Source: an uncultured Gammaproteobacteria bacterium
GTDB taxonomy: Bacteria > Pseudomonadota > Gammaproteobacteria > Pseudomonadales > Ketobacteraceae
Assembly (NCBI GenBank): GCA_913063495.1
Contig: CAJXXT010000031.1
Span: 1-36,846, forward strand
Reading direction: 5' to 3'
Length of the DNA stretch: 36,846 bases
The notes beneath the pieces were generated by a model. It was not told the DNA's origin, made no database searches, and saw nothing but the letters and a program-made list of their open reading frames with translations. A program made the position numbers and the translations under genes. Below, in pieces: positions 16,730 to 24,396 of this stretch (the first letter of the stretch is position 1; every line of letters begins with the position of its first letter).

Positions 16730-17385
16730 AAAATCAGCTTGTGAACCATCGCTTGGTATTTTTTATTGTCGAGTTCGTTAACTGGCGTGCAAATACCTTC
16801 ATGTTCCATTTTTTCAAAGGCGTTAACAAAAATCTCTGCATCTATTTCGGGATCTATTTTGTTAGCGATTTTACAAATATCAATCACATTATCGACTAGT
16901 CTCTTTCTATGCTTTTTGTGGAGCTCTCTTACCAGTGGGTTTTCTATTGCCTCATTGAGAAAAGCCTGCTGCACCGCAATGTGATCTCGCTCGTATTTAA
17001 GATTATGAATTAGAAACTCACTTGCTAAAGCGCTAAACGTCTCGCAGATCGATTTCCTATTTTTACTGGTTAACGTATTTTTTCCCAATACTCCCAATTG
17101 CTCCAAGTGCTCGTAAGCAAGCTCAAGGAAACCAGCCATCAAGAATTTCCCTTCCTCTGTAAAATGAATGAACGCTTCATTAATCAGATCTTCCTTATCC
17201 TTAAAATAGTATGTCGTCAGGCGAAGTTGCACCCCTGCTTCCAGCGCCACTGCCCTATGTGTTACCCCTTGTACACCCGACTGGATGATAATTTGTAGCG
17301 TTGCCTCGGTGATTTCCTTTTTTCTCTGCTTTCCTTTCTCGCTAATCTCAATGTCTTTCCTAACTTTATTTGCTGCAACAGACAT
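16714..17385 (-). CDS. TetR-family repressor of the sphingolipid divergon
   Basis: A 223-residue TetR protein. The N-terminal helix-turn-helix spans about residues 22-68: EITEATLQIIIQSGVQGVT, HRAVALEAGVQLRLTTYYF and KDKEDLINEAF. The rest is the helical ligand-binding domain, with an internal Cys and many charged helices. It is the first gene of the leftward operon and starts about 80 bases from an 18-bp perfect palindrome that overlaps both divergent promoters, so autoregulation and control of both arms are very likely. AAGGAGCAAGG upstream of the ATG is the ribosome site. The ligand would plausibly be a sphingoid base or its aldehyde/acyl product; this is inference. Confidence 0.92.
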   Translation of the reverse strand: MSVAANKVRKDIEISEKGKQRKKEITEATLQIIIQSGVQGVTHRAVALEAGVQLRLTTYYFKDKEDLINEAFIHFTEEGKFLMAGFLELAYEHLEQLGVLGKNTLTSKNRKSICETFSALASEFLIHNLKYERDHIAVQQAFLNEAIENPLVRELHKKHRKRLVDNVIDICKIANKIDPEIDAEIFVNAFEKMEHEGICTPVNELDNKKYQAMVHKLIFWMIM

Positions 17386-17454
17386 ACTGTACCTTGCTCC
17401 TTACTTAACCTTTAGTTTCAGTTTCAGCTTCGAATAAATCATCATGTCGATGGC

Positions 17455-17483
17455 TTGACATTATTCTACATATGTAGAATAGT
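17455..17483 (+). promoter_or_regulatory. Rightward promoter of the ceramidase operon
   Basis: A perfect -35 box TTGACA (17455-17460), then 17 bases, then AATAGT (17478-17483, four of six matches to TATAAT). The operator palindrome occupies the space between the boxes, so a bound repressor would exclude RNA polymerase. The predicted start of transcription near 17490 leaves a leader of about 78 bases. Confidence 0.65.
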
Positions 17484-17488
17484 GTCAA
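17460..17488 (-). promoter_or_regulatory. Leftward promoter of the tetR-lyase-RND operon
   Basis: On the minus strand TTGACA (17488-17483) is followed after 17 bases by AATAAT (17465-17460), five of six matches to TATAAT. It is the mirror image of the rightward promoter: the -35 box of each overlaps the -10 of the other. The start of transcription would be near 17453, about 68 bases before the tetR ATG. Confidence 0.7.
17463..17480. promoter_or_regulatory. TetR operator 1 (18-bp perfect palindrome)
   Basis: ATTCTACATATGTAGAAT reads the same on both strands. It sits in the centre of a larger near-palindrome (17455-17488) that includes both -35 boxes. Its size, perfect symmetry and place between the boxes of two divergent promoters next to a tetR gene are what a TetR-family operator looks like. 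Confidence 0.85.
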
Positions 17489-17490
17489 CA

Positions 17491-17508
17491 ATTACACATA
17501 TGTAGAAT
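17491..17508. promoter_or_regulatory. TetR operator 2 (imperfect copy)
   Basis: ATTACACATATGTAGAAT repeats operator 1 with two changes, both in the left half. The centres are 28 bases apart. It falls at or just after the predicted start of the rightward transcript, so it would add to repression of the ceramidase arm more than of the tetR arm. Confidence 0.7.
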
Positions 17509-17567
17509 TCTATAATAACAATAACGCAGCCTTAGATGTCGTCAAACAAAGGCCTCAGGACAGGAAT

Positions 17568-18296
17568 ATGTCAGTAGGAATCGTAGAGCCATTGCCCGAC
17601 CATTGCCCATGGTCGGAACTAAACAACATGGCACCTCCCAATATTAATTGGTGCGAGGAAAACCTTTGCAGCTGGGTTGTCAATCCAGCAAATACCTGGT
17701 CAAACCTTGCCTTTATCGTTGTGGGCATTCTGTTTATAGCCATAACTAGAAAGCAAAAGACCATGGGCATGTTTGGGCCGGCTACTATTTTCGTGGGGGT
17801 ATCTTCCCTACTCTGGCATGCCTCATTTACGTTTGTCTTTCAGTTCCTGGATTTTCTGGCAATGTTTGCTTTTGTCGCGCTACCCTTGATTTTAAATCTT
17901 CGTAGGCTGGAATTGGTCACCACAAAAAATCAATTAGCCGTTTTTTATTCGTATGTTGGTGGAATGAGTGCTCTCTTATTGTTGTTTTATTGGCAGGATA
18001 TTAATTTTCAGTCACTCATCTTAGTTTCAATTATTGCTACAGTGAGTATGGAGTTAGTTCTCTATAAGCGAGGCAGGGAAAGCATCCAGTACAAGTACCT
18101 ATTGTTGGCCGTATTAACCTTGGGGGTTGGGGGCGGCTTTTCCGCCTCGGATGTTTCCGGGGTGTTCTGCGATCCGGAAAATCATGTTATTCAAGGTCAC
18201 GCCATATGGCATATTCTAGCCGCCACTTCTCTTGGTTTTTTGTTCTTGTTTTATCGTCAATTTGATTTCGATGAGGTCAACAATGAAGCGGTGTAA
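17568..18296 (+). CDS. Alkaline ceramidase-like membrane hydrolase (CREST superfamily)
   Basis: A 242-residue protein with about seven membrane helices. It keeps the alkaline ceramidase metal site in the right spacing: S80-x3-H84 in SLLWH, D95 eleven residues later (HASFTFVFQFLD), and HxxxH at H211/H215 (GHAIWH). In human ACER3 the matching residues are S77, H81, D92, H217 and H221 around a zinc. The N-terminal WCEEN (28-32) and NTWSNLAF blocks match the calcium-site region (DWCEEN, NTVSN) of ACER enzymes. It would cut the amide bond of ceramide to give sphingoid base and fatty acid, in the inner membrane. First gene of the rightward arm; its end overlaps the next gene by 14 bases. AGGACAGGAAT before the ATG is the likely ribosome site. 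Confidence 0.85.
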   Translation: MSVGIVEPLPDHCPWSELNNMAPPNINWCEENLCSWVVNPANTWSNLAFIVVGILFIAITRKQKTMGMFGPATIFVGVSSLLWHASFTFVFQFLDFLAMFAFVALPLILNLRRLELVTTKNQLAVFYSYVGGMSALLLLFYWQDINFQSLILVSIIATVSMELVLYKRGRESIQYKYLLLAVLTLGVGGGFSASDVSGVFCDPENHVIQGHAIWHILAATSLGFLFLFYRQFDFDEVNNEAV

Positions 18297-20436
18297 GGGC
18301 TTTACGTGGCTATTGCTCACGGCAAGTATCCTGGTAAGTTTGATGAGTCGATCAAGCTTTGCCGCTCAATGGCAGTTCGATAAATTCAGCCTGGATATAA
18401 ACAACTCTCTCTCACTAAGCTCGAGTTGGCGTGTGCAAGAACCTGATGAAAACAACATTTCCTATGGTAATACGGGGAATCTTATACAAATAGGAGACCC
18501 CATATCGAGCCTTAGATTCTTTCCGCCCGTTGCGCATGACAACCTAGGCTCCGATGGGTTACCTGAACCCGGTGAAACCCTACCTGGACGCTACATCGTG
18601 GCTGATCCCAGCATTTGTGAAGAAGCAGGCATCACCGTTTCCGGCGCTTCGGCCTGCTGGGTACCCTATTTTCCGGATGGAGGGCCTGGGGCTTATGATG
18701 AGAACTCGGACAATGGCAATTTAAATTTCGATACCGGTCTATTTTCAAAACAATTTCGATCACTTCATGAAATTCGAATTGAAGGTGAGTCATTCGGGCT
18801 TATGACTCGGTTACTATTTTTCTACGATGATTACATTGAAAATGAGAACCTTCCCCACCACGAACTTACAGATGAATCCAAGGAGTTAGTCGGCAGCGAT
18901 ATGCGTGTGCTGGATTTTTATGGGGATTTCAACTTCTTTTGGCATGATCACCCTGTGTCTATTAAATTCGGAAAGCAAGTTATTAGCTGGGGAGAGAGTG
19001 GATTTATCAGCGGTATGAGCGCCTACCAGACCCCTGTCGACTTTAACCAACTGATATTATCGGGTTTTGATTTGAAACAAGGGAGCATTCCAACACAAAG
19101 CTTGCTGGTATTTTTCGGTTTAACCGAGAATACTTCCGCCGAATTTTATATAAAAAATGAGTGGAAACCCAATGTCTTTCCTCCCGTCGGTAGCTATTTT
19201 AGCTTTACCGATATTATTGGCGAGGGGGGTGAGCAACTTTGTATAAATGGCGGAATGGTTGCAGATTCCGCCGAAAACAAAATCTGTGTCGCACGTGACG
19301 AAGACCGCCTCGCTCGCGACGGCGGTCAGTTCGGCGTAAAGTTTTCTTGGTTAGTCCCCTCTCTCAATTACACAGAGTTTTCGGCCTATTATATGCGATA
19401 TCATGACCCTAACCCTGTCTTAGGTGGTCGCGAGGGTATACCCGATACTGCCGTACCAGACATTTTACAAGCCAAGTATTTCTTACAATACGTTGAAGAC
19501 CTGCCGCTTTTTGGTCTCAGCTTTAACACCGTGGCGCCGTGGGGATCATCAATATCGGGAGAAGTCAGTTATCGTCAAGATGTGCCGTTAACAATCGATA
19601 TATCTGAAGTTCTGGGGGCAGCAGTTGGCAACTTGCTTAATCTTCTGTTCTATGACCAAGAGCACGGGGGTGAGATCGCCCGAATTCTGGCTTTGGATAA
19701 CGTCAACTTACCACTGTTATTTTCTGCGATACAGTCAGAGGCATTACCGCTGATTGGAACTGGCACTATGGCAGATTGGTTGGCCACGCAACCGACCAGT
19801 GATTTCAGAGATGACCCCAACGAAGGCAATTACTGTCAAACTGATCGCCCTTGCTTTCCTGCCTATCAAGTTGATTTGCTGAACCCTTTGTCCGGCGATG
19901 AAGTGGACGCCTATATTGAAAGAGATGTCATCAAAGCTAATCTATTATTTGCTCACACTTTTTCCGCCTCATGGCTAAAGACAGATCAATTGTTGGCAAT
20001 CGCTGAAATTGGCGCTGCGTATGTTGTAGATCATCCTGACTATGACGAGTTACGATTATTAACCCCCGGTACAGAAGGGCGCGGTGCTCTTGATGCATTA
20101 CTGCCAAAACGTGGACTTCCCTGTTGTGATCGAGACTCCTGGTCTGATGCGTTCTCCTGGGGTTACGCGCTACGATTACAAACAGACTATCCTGGTATTC
20201 TCGGTTATTTCACACTCCAACCGTCCATCACGTTCAAGCATGATGTTTCTGGCGTCGCACCGTCTAATGCCATGGGGTTTACTGAAGGTAATAAAGTTAT
20301 TCGCTTAGGGCTTAGTGCGGAATACCAGGCTACCACCAAATTATCCATTGATTACACCGGCCTTAGCGGCGATCCCAAACGCAATTTATTGCATGACAGA
20401 GATTTTGTTTCTCTGACGCTGAGTCACATGTTTTGA
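18283..20436 (+). CDS. DUF1302 family outer-membrane beta-barrel protein
   Basis: A 717-residue exported protein. From ATG 18283 it has a signal peptide (MKRCKGFTWLLLTASILVSL to SSFAA) and then the mature start QWQFDKFSLDINNSLSLSSSWRV, as in DUF1302 proteins. The rest is rich in alternating strands and ends LTLSHMF, with the C-terminal Phe of outer-membrane barrels. GAGG six bases before this ATG, and a 14-base overlap with the ceramidase gene, favour it over an in-frame ATG 51 bases upstream that has no signal peptide. DUF1302 proteins commonly sit beside DUF1329 and RND genes. A role as outer-membrane channel or receptor for a lipid is inferred from this context. Confidence 0.88.
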   Translation: MKRCKGFTWLLLTASILVSLMSRSSFAAQWQFDKFSLDINNSLSLSSSWRVQEPDENNISYGNTGNLIQIGDPISSLRFFPPVAHDNLGSDGLPEPGETLPGRYIVADPSICEEAGITVSGASACWVPYFPDGGPGAYDENSDNGNLNFDTGLFSKQFRSLHEIRIEGESFGLMTRLLFFYDDYIENENLPHHELTDESKELVGSDMRVLDFYGDFNFFWHDHPVSIKFGKQVISWGESGFISGMSAYQTPVDFNQLILSGFDLKQGSIPTQSLLVFFGLTENTSAEFYIKNEWKPNVFPPVGSYFSFTDIIGEGGEQLCINGGMVADSAENKICVARDEDRLARDGGQFGVKFSWLVPSLNYTEFSAYYMRYHDPNPVLGGREGIPDTAVPDILQAKYFLQYVEDLPLFGLSFNTVAPWGSSISGEVSYRQDVPLTIDISEVLGAAVGNLLNLLFYDQEHGGEIARILALDNVNLPLLFSAIQSEALPLIGTGTMADWLATQPTSDFRDDPNEGNYCQTDRPCFPAYQVDLLNPLSGDEVDAYIERDVIKANLLFAHTFSASWLKTDQLLAIAEIGAAYVVDHPDYDELRLLTPGTEGRGALDALLPKRGLPCCDRDSWSDAFSWGYALRLQTDYPGILGYFTLQPSITFKHDVSGVAPSNAMGFTEGNKVIRLGLSAEYQATTKLSIDYTGLSGDPKRNLLHDRDFVSLTLSHMF

Positions 20437-20517
20437 TACATAAGAATGTTAAGAAGCAATGTTTAGAAACGATATTAAGAAAAAGTGCTAAGAAAAATAA
20501 TTATGAGAGACGTTAAA

Positions 20518-21879
20518 ATGACAATCAAAAATTTGATCAAGATGGTAACAAGGCATTCAATATTTGTTTTTTTATTATGCGCCTCCTCGATGCAAACTTC
20601 TATGGCAGCGGTCAGCGAAACTGAAGCAGCTCGTCTCGGTGTAGATCTATCCCCCATTGGAGCAAAACGAGCAGGAAATAAAGATGGCAGTATACCAAAA
20701 TGGGAAAATGAAACACCGAAAGCAATCGGAAAATTCAGTACTGGCGACCATCATCCGAACCCGTTCCCAGATGACAAACCGCTTTTTACCATCAATTCAA
20801 CCAACGCATCTGAATATGACGCTCTATTAAGTGAGGGCCATAAACTCCTGTTGAAAAACAACCCAAAAATGTTTCTCCAAGTTTATCAAACCCGAAGAAC
20901 GGCAACTTACCCAGATAAGGTCTATAAAAACGCAAAACAAAATGCCGTATCTGCAACATTGGTTGATTCAGGAGAAGGTGTCGACGGCAGTATTGGTGCC
21001 GTACCTTTCCCTATCCCCAACGATGGTTACGAGGTTATGTGGAATCACAAACTCCGTTATCGAGGTGAAGCAGTTAAAACCTATTCCGCTTCTACCGTAG
21101 TCAATACTAATGGCGCCCATTCATTGATGAAGGTCGAAGCCACCATAAAATTTAAATTTGCCAGCAAAAAGAAGAATACCAACGAGGCGATTAACTTAGT
21201 CGGCAAGACGACATCACCTCCACGCATGGCGGGTAACAAGCTTCTGATGCACGAGTCCATCAACTCTTTTGACGAGCCCCGACAGACCTGGATCTACATG
21301 GCAGGGCAAAGACGAACTCGCAGAGCGCCAGACATTTCTCATGACGCTCCTTATCCGGGCACTGATGGCATTGTCCTGGTAGATAACACTGATATGTTTA
21401 ATGGTGCTTTGGACCGTTTCGAGTGGGAGCTAATCGGGAAAAAAGAATTATTTATCCCCTATAATTCATACGATTTACATAGCGCCGAAACAGAATACGA
21501 CGAAATACTACAACCTGGCAGTTTAAATCCATTGCTCTCTCGATATGAGCGCCATCGCGTCTGGGTAGTTGAGGCCACCTTAAAGTCCGGCTTCCGACAT
21601 CGTTTTTCTAAACGCGTTTTCTATGTTGATGAAGATAGTTGGCAGGTAGCCTTGGTTGACCAATATGATGGTAGAGGAAATTTATTCAGCTTTTCCGAAG
21701 GGCACCCAATTAACTATTACGAAAACCCTCTTTTTTGGTACACCTTGGAAGCGGTGTATAACTTACAGGATGGTAGGTACTACGTATCGGGTTTAGATAA
21801 TCAGGAGAGGATGTACGATTTTTCTGTTAAACCTCGTGATAGCTTGTTTAAGCCCGCAAGCCTGGCGCGCATGCGATAA
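20518..21879 (+). CDS. DUF1329 family periplasmic (LolB-like) protein
   Basis: A 453-residue exported protein. The signal peptide is about MTIKNLIKMVTRHSIFVFLL to SMAA, followed by VSETEAARLGVDLSPIGAKRAGN, the standard DUF1329 N-terminus. WIYMAGQRRTRRAPDISHDAPYPG-like and DRFEWELIGKKELFIPYNSY blocks are also typical. The family is predicted to have a LolB/LolA-like half-barrel that could hold a lipid in the periplasm. I use ATG 20518, with GAGAG eight bases upstream; ATGs at 20485 and 20503 only add a charged leader. The gap to DUF1302 is about 80 bases with no clear terminator, so the two are probably one transcript. Confidence 0.88.
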   Translation: MTIKNLIKMVTRHSIFVFLLCASSMQTSMAAVSETEAARLGVDLSPIGAKRAGNKDGSIPKWENETPKAIGKFSTGDHHPNPFPDDKPLFTINSTNASEYDALLSEGHKLLLKNNPKMFLQVYQTRRTATYPDKVYKNAKQNAVSATLVDSGEGVDGSIGAVPFPIPNDGYEVMWNHKLRYRGEAVKTYSASTVVNTNGAHSLMKVEATIKFKFASKKKNTNEAINLVGKTTSPPRMAGNKLLMHESINSFDEPRQTWIYMAGQRRTRRAPDISHDAPYPGTDGIVLVDNTDMFNGALDRFEWELIGKKELFIPYNSYDLHSAETEYDEILQPGSLNPLLSRYERHRVWVVEATLKSGFRHRFSKRVFYVDEDSWQVALVDQYDGRGNLFSFSEGHPINYYENPLFWYTLEAVYNLQDGRYYVSGLDNQERMYDFSVKPRDSLFKPASLARMR

Positions 21880-21944
21880 GCTAAACCAGGCCTTGGGGGG
21901 CTATCTGAAGGATTGATTACAAGCGCGTACCTTGATCGCCTCCC

Positions 21945-22427
21945 CTACCCCTTCTGACCCGCATCCGGCTCAACAATATCCTCAATATCAACCAGGTTCC
22001 ACGGCAACCCTTCTTGTCTGAAGATACGCTTTTTTTGCAGTGGGTAATCAGCAACATCATGGGCTAAGCGCTGGCCCACCACGATGCAACGAAAGACTGA
22101 GCTACCATTGTTAAACAGCTTATGGGCCTCACCACCCGCCCGATAACCAATAAAATCCCCCGCCTTTACCGACGTGACCGTATCACCAATAGTTGCCTCA
22201 GCCACACCCTCAAGAATATAAACGCACTCATCTTCATAATAATGCGTATGAAACTCTGTAGAATCTCTTCCTGGCTGAATTTCGATGATATGAAAGCCAA
22301 CACCCGTCAACCCGGTTAAATCCCCCAGGGACTTATTTCTGCGCTTAGCATTATCATTCAGAAAATGTGTTTTATCGATGCCTTTGTAATCTTCAATTTC
22401 TTCACGTGTAACGATGTACTTATCCAT
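21945..22427 (-). CDS. Cupin-domain protein
   Basis: A 160-residue single cupin. The metal-binding motif 1 is in STEFHTHYYEDECVYILEG (HxH...E), with a later GEAHKLFNNG as motif 2. The middle carries AEATIGDTVTSVKAGDFIGYRAGG. Small cupins like this bind a metal and may be isomerases, dioxygenases or sugar-binding regulators; the exact job is unknown. GAGG seven bases before the ATG supports the start. It begins 15 bases after the permuted papain-like gene ends, so they form an operon. It faces the DUF1329 gene tail to tail; no clear terminator hairpin was found in that 65-base space. Confidence 0.85.
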   Translation of the reverse strand: MDKYIVTREEIEDYKGIDKTHFLNDNAKRRNKSLGDLTGLTGVGFHIIEIQPGRDSTEFHTHYYEDECVYILEGVAEATIGDTVTSVKAGDFIGYRAGGEAHKLFNNGSSVFRCIVVGQRLAHDVADYPLQKKRIFRQEGLPWNLVDIEDIVEPDAGQKG

Positions 22428-22442
22428 AATTGCACCTCGTAA

Positions 22443-23066
22443 TTATGTTACGTAATAGTTGCCTATATATTCCCAACTAGAACTGCTGCGTAAGTTTGCC
22501 TGTAGTACTTTTGGAGTAACTTTCCGATAATCAACATCAATTAAAGGCCCATACCCATGTGAATCAGCTGCTAGCTCATAACACTCAACAACAAAGTTTG
22601 AACAATAAAATGCCCGGTCTGTATAGGGGTCTTCTATCAGTTTTTCAACCGCTTTTTTGGCACCGCTTCCACGAGCTGAAATGGTGAACATACCTTTTAA
22701 TGCTTTGCCCTTACCATATCCGCCGAACTTACTACTTTCGCTACGATGTGCAAGAAGCTTCTGGGCCCAATCCGTCGCCTTATCCGCAAGTGTTGAGTTG
22801 TTCTTCAGACGAAAAACCTGATATTTGGAATCTTTGGCTTTTGTAACTAACTCGGCATCCTGAAGACCGCCTTTTCCTGAGGCTTCCAAAATCCCACCTA
22901 TACCATCATAAATTCCCGCATGAGTAACATTCGAGCCTGCATTACTTCGGTGTGAAACAACAAACTGACCTGTTGCTATCATACCGTGTGTAAACCCGCC
23001 CATTTCCTGCTGAATTAAAATATCACCACTATCCATTTGTAATAAATTTAACTTGTCACCTTTCAT
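22443..23066 (-). CDS. Permuted papain-like (NlpC/P60-type, YiiX-like) cysteine hydrolase
   Basis: A 207-residue protein with a permuted papain-like active site: H49 in NVTHAGIYDG, E61 in ILEA, and C155 in FYCSNFVVECY. In ordinary NlpC/P60 proteins Cys comes first; here His and Glu come first, as in YiiX/LRAT-like enzymes. These act on peptides or on acyl/amide bonds of lipids or peptidoglycan. There is no signal peptide, so it is cytoplasmic or secreted by another route. The opening GDILIQQEMGGFTHGMI fits the family's GD.l start. GGAG six bases before ATG 23066. Cotranscribed with the cupin. A decayed 90-bp copy lies at 11429-11518. Confidence 0.7.
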   Translation of the reverse strand: MKGDKLNLLQMDSGDILIQQEMGGFTHGMIATGQFVVSHRSNAGSNVTHAGIYDGIGGILEASGKGGLQDAELVTKAKDSKYQVFRLKNNSTLADKATDWAQKLLAHRSESSKFGGYGKGKALKGMFTISARGSGAKKAVEKLIEDPYTDRAFYCSNFVVECYELAADSHGYGPLIDVDYRKVTPKVLQANLRSSSSWEYIGNYYVT

Positions 23067-23394
23067 AGCGTTCTCCGTCCCAGAGTATGTTGTACTTGTA
23101 ATATTTTATGGTTGTTTTTTTATATTTTAGTAAACTTGTTTGAATCAGTGTTCCGATTCAGTAGGTTAATTATTACAGAGGAATTGCTGTTGTGAAAGGA
23201 CCGTTCTCGTTAATAAGTCATGCTTTTGAAGGGTAAAAATACTGACCTCGCTGTTAGACCTTAAAGGACAACAACGCTTACTAATATTTAATCAGAACGA
23301 ATGTGTAGTTATTGAACAAATAACTTTCAAAGTAGTACCAAGGTAGTGCCAAAGTAGTACCAAAAGATAAAAACAATCCATTACAGACGTTTTT
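23067..23394. other. Gap of 328 bases: leader region with tandem repeats, no gene
   Basis: No open frame here looks coding. The region separates the two-TM protein gene from the permuted papain-like gene and should carry the promoter of the latter. It is AT-rich. The only clear structure is the three-unit repeat at 23328-23360, annotated separately. Confidence 0.5.
23328..23360. repeat. Three tandem 11-bp repeats
   Basis: CAAAGTAGTAC, CAAGGTAGTGC, CAAAGTAGTAC in direct succession: the outer copies are identical and the middle has two changes. A period of 11 bp is about one helical turn, so all copies face the same side of the DNA, as protein-binding iterons do. It lies about 260 bases upstream of the permuted papain-like gene. 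Confidence 0.75.
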
Positions 23395-24372
23395 TTAAGC
23401 GATTTCAAATGTGCTCTTTGTCACTCTACACATATCATCGTGTATCTTCCTCACAAACTCTGCTTTCTTATGTACTTTATCGCTTCCTAGGTCTAACACG
23501 TAGTGACATGAAGAATAGTTTCTCGCTTTCTTCTCATAGGTACCCACCCAACGCATACGCTCCCTTAATCGCTCTGCCTTAATCGGCCAAACACCAGGAC
23601 TGGGTTTTAATCGATCCACACCAATTCTCCAAGGTTTAGGACTTACTCTCGCCCGAAAACAATTTTGATTTTTACACATCTGAATATAGATGTTGTCTGA
23701 CTGTAGATTCTTTAATAAATCGATAGCCGCATCACTGATCGGTGAATAGGTGTCATTCATTAGAAGAACTCGGTACCCCATGGGCGTACGATACAATCGA
23801 AGGTGAAGCTCTGCATTCTCACTAGACACCTTCTTGATCTGTTCTAGTGCCTTTTCCTCAGGCCCACCATTAATGCGTTGAATCACCTTATTAATAAGAC
23901 CCGCTAACATTGGCGTAAGAATAAGCGCAATGATGAACCCAACAACCAGTGGCACCCATGACATATAGATCCACGCCACTACCGGCGCTAGAGATGAAAG
24001 CAACACAAATGCGATGACACTTACCGTAAATGATGCGTTATGTTCAAAATCGATATCGGCAAAGAGCACATCGGGGGTGTTCAAACAAAGGGCTCCATAG
24101 GAATTTCTTGATATCACAACATCCTGATATGTTGATATCACCTCCTCCCGAATAGGAATACCTTCAGCCCCGTTATAGGAAGTTTTATGGTCGATTCGAC
24201 GCACATCCCCTTCCTGTTCGAGGGTTTTGACCGCTTCAATTAGTCGAGAATCTGCGTGTTTTTTGGCATCCAGCTCACTTTCATCAGACCAGCCGAATCG
24301 TTTTATGGTGAATTGTCGACCGTTGGCAATCTTTTTAGTTTTTGATTCTGACCAGTATTTTGGGACTATCAT
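23395..24372 (-). CDS. Unrecognised protein with two membrane helices and a DID motif
   Basis: A 325-residue protein. The N-terminal part has YGALCLNTPDVLFADIDFE, with D106 and D108. Two membrane segments follow at about 114-137 and 139-163. The C-terminal half has LYRTPMGYRVLLMND (192-207), CKNQNCFRARVSPKPWRIG (233-251) and RWVGTYE. I have a sense of this as a widespread but uncharacterised family. The D-x-D strand plus RTPMGYRV vaguely recalls archaeo-eukaryotic primases (DxD, then an SGG.H-like motif), but the His is missing, so I do not assign a function. AGGAG before ATG 24372 is a strong ribosome site. It follows a GNAT gene by 24 bases. Confidence 0.65.
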   Translation of the reverse strand: MIVPKYWSESKTKKIANGRQFTIKRFGWSDESELDAKKHADSRLIEAVKTLEQEGDVRRIDHKTSYNGAEGIPIREEVISTYQDVVISRNSYGALCLNTPDVLFADIDFEHNASFTVSVIAFVLLSSLAPVVAWIYMSWVPLVVGFIIALILTPMLAGLINKVIQRINGGPEEKALEQIKKVSSENAELHLRLYRTPMGYRVLLMNDTYSPISDAAIDLLKNLQSDNIYIQMCKNQNCFRARVSPKPWRIGVDRLKPSPGVWPIKAERLRERMRWVGTYEKKARNYSSCHYVLDLGSDKVHKKAEFVRKIHDDMCRVTKSTFEIA

Positions 24373-24396
24373 GGGACTCCTGTAGGGGGTGGCTTG

